The translations under genes and the position numbers were made by a program. This document shows, one piece after another, positions 62,681 through 64,000 of a stretch of DNA of 64,000 nucleotides (the first letter of the stretch is position 1; the number at the start of each line of letters is the position of its first letter). A model generated the notes under the pieces. That model made no database searches. It was given only the letters and a program-made list of their open reading frames with translations, and was not told where the DNA came from. The stretch spans positions 3,782,746 to 3,846,745 of the forward strand of contig PYIU01000001.1 in assembly GCA_003415625.1 (NCBI GenBank). Direction: 5' to 3'. This DNA comes from Aquanectria penicillioides (taxonomy: Eukaryota > Ascomycota > Sordariomycetes > Hypocreales > Nectriaceae).

Positions 62681-63898
62681 TTAGTCCATCTGATCCACAG
62701 TCTGGGCATCGCCGTTCTGGTTGCTGGAGGCACCTTCGACCTTCTTGTCGGCCTCACTGACTGTGAAGCGCCAGTTGAATTGATCCTCAATCTTGCCCAG
62801 TTGGATGCCCTGGAGAGTGGTCAGGAGCTTGGTGCAGAGGGGACCGGCCTCCTCCTGGCTGGCGGGGATGTACTCGGAAATCTCCTGGGCGCCGTTGACG
62901 CGGCGGGTGATGGAGCGGATAGGGACCAGGGCAGCAGCAGTTCCAGCAGCCATGACCTCCTTGAAGTTGCCGAGCTCGCCGTACTTGATAACGCGCTTCT
63001 CGACCTTCCAGCCGAAGCTGCGGCCAAGTTCCTGGATGCTGTCACTGGTAACACTGTCGATGACACACTGGGAATCGGGTACAACCAGAGTGACATCATC
63101 GCCATTGACAAGGGCACCGATGAAGCCACTGGTGCTGAACTCATCCACCTCCTCATGCCGGGCGCTGTCGAGGTGCAGAGTGATTCCGTAGCCCTCCTCT
63201 CGGGCCTTGTCGCTCCATCGCAGAACAGGGGCGTAGTTGCCACCAACCTTGGCGTTTCCGGTACCGTTGGGGCAGCACGGTCAAAGTCTTCGAGAATCAG
63301 GGCCTTGACGGGGTGAGAGCCGTGGTAGACACCGGTGGGGATGACGAAAACGGCGAAGATGTACTCCTCGGGGGGAGACAAGCCGAGCTGGGCGCTAGAG
63401 CCATAGATTTGGGGACGAATGTACATGGCGGCGCCGGTCTCGTGGGGAGGGACAAACTCGGCGTTGAGGGCGACGGCGGCGCGGCAGCCCTCGAGGAACA
63501 TGTCAACGGGGACGTGGGGCATGGAAACCACCTCGGCCGAGTGCTGCATACGGATGGCGTTACGGTCGGGGCGGAAGATGGAGATGGTCTGGTCACCGGG
63601 GAGGCGGAAGGCCTTGAGGCCCTCGTAGCACTGCTGGCCGTAGTTGAGGGCGGAGCCATGCCGTGGATGCGCATGAAGGGGTCCGCGACGAAGCGGAGAG
63701 GCGACCATTTCCTGGTAGATTTGGTGTAGGTGGACTCGATGTGGCCGTTGACTAGCAGTGACGAGGTCAGCTACGGAAGCTCTAGTCTTCAAGGAGCCAT
63801 AGAGACCGAATGATGGATTCGATCTCACCTTCGCGGATCTTGAAGCCGACGTTGGACCAGTCAATGGTGTTGACCGGGGGAGGAGGGAAGGCAGCCAT
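62681..63898 (-). CDS. Branched-chain amino acid aminotransferase, two frameshifts
   Basis: Two exons, 63829-63898 and 62681-63751, with a 77-nt intron (GTGAGA...GCTAG) joining GFKIRE to VNGHIESTYTKS. The product is a fold-type IV PLP enzyme that interconverts Leu/Ile/Val and their 2-oxo acids. Conserved blocks are YGQQCYEGLKAFR, MYIRPQIYGSSAQLGLSPPEEY, the Schiff-base Lys in AKVGGNYAPV, and DEFSTSGFIGAL where relatives have the EVGTMN-type loop. The N-terminus (MAAFPPPPVNTIDWSNVG) is not a mitochondrial presequence, so it is a cytosolic Bat2-like form. Exons sum to 1141 nt, two short of 381 codons. One base is missing at about 63650-63654 (MAP/ALNYG), another at the G4 run 63269-63272 (DRAAP/NGTGN). 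All three segments are otherwise intact. Confidence 0.88.
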
Positions 63899-64000
63899 CT
63901 TTCTTCAAACTGAGGGCGAGGGCAAACAAATGGGGTCTCAATTGAACTTTCGGCGGCGATGGGTCGTCTCAGCAGAGCAAGCGGGTAGGTTCAAAGGCGA

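Overview
The window is nuclear DNA of a filamentous ascomycete, most likely Sordariomycetes and probably Hypocreales. The genes carry short spliceosomal introns (about 46-93 nt) with GT...CTAAC/CTGAC...AG signals. The set includes a TRAPPII subunit, the Swr1 chromatin remodeler, a complex I accessory subunit, fungus-only DUF families, a Zn(II)2Cys6 regulator and an alpha-type peptide pheromone precursor of the WCxxxGQxCW type seen in Sordariomycetes. I cannot name the species. I placed 22 protein genes, 3 tRNA genes and one U6 snRNA gene. Exon structures were joined by hand from splice signals and reading-frame continuity, and nearly all sum to an exact multiple of three.

Layout. 1-2.1 kb: non-coding DNA with short repeats and a tRNA-Thr. 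2.7-9 kb: TRAPPC10/Trs130 (minus) head to head with MRI1 of the methionine salvage pathway (plus). 9-18 kb: secreted or extracellular enzymes, namely an M20 peptidase, an oxalate decarboxylase with a frameshift, a secreted SBP56-like propeller protein and a clan GH-A glycoside hydrolase. 19.8-29.5 kb: an accessory stretch with a DUF3533 membrane protein, a frameshifted DUF3632 gene, a Zn2Cys6 regulator divergent from an alpha/beta hydrolase, and a PhzF-like isomerase. 29.5-33 kb: AT- and CT-rich intergenic DNA with two intron-containing tRNA genes. 33.2-46.3 kb: a DHA2 MFS exporter, a conserved unknown protein, NDUFB8, and SWR1 divergent from NDUFB8. 46.9-49.4 kb: the alpha-pheromone precursor and a U6 snRNA gene split by an mRNA-type intron. 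50-64 kb: a membrane-anchored double-propeller phytase, a DUF7703 membrane protein, an amidoligase-family gene, a small Cys-rich protein, an HsbA-like secreted protein and a branched-chain aminotransferase with two frameshifts.

Most genes are independent housekeeping or secreted functions. The only local arrangement that suggests joint control is the Zn2Cys6 regulator with the divergent hydrolase and the nearby PhzF-like gene. The most striking items are the intron-bearing U6 gene with a B-box-like element inside the intron, the six-copy pheromone precursor with a long repeat-free spacer, and four single-base losses in three otherwise well-preserved genes. Those losses are either recent pseudogenisation or, more likely at least for the aminotransferase, assembly errors.
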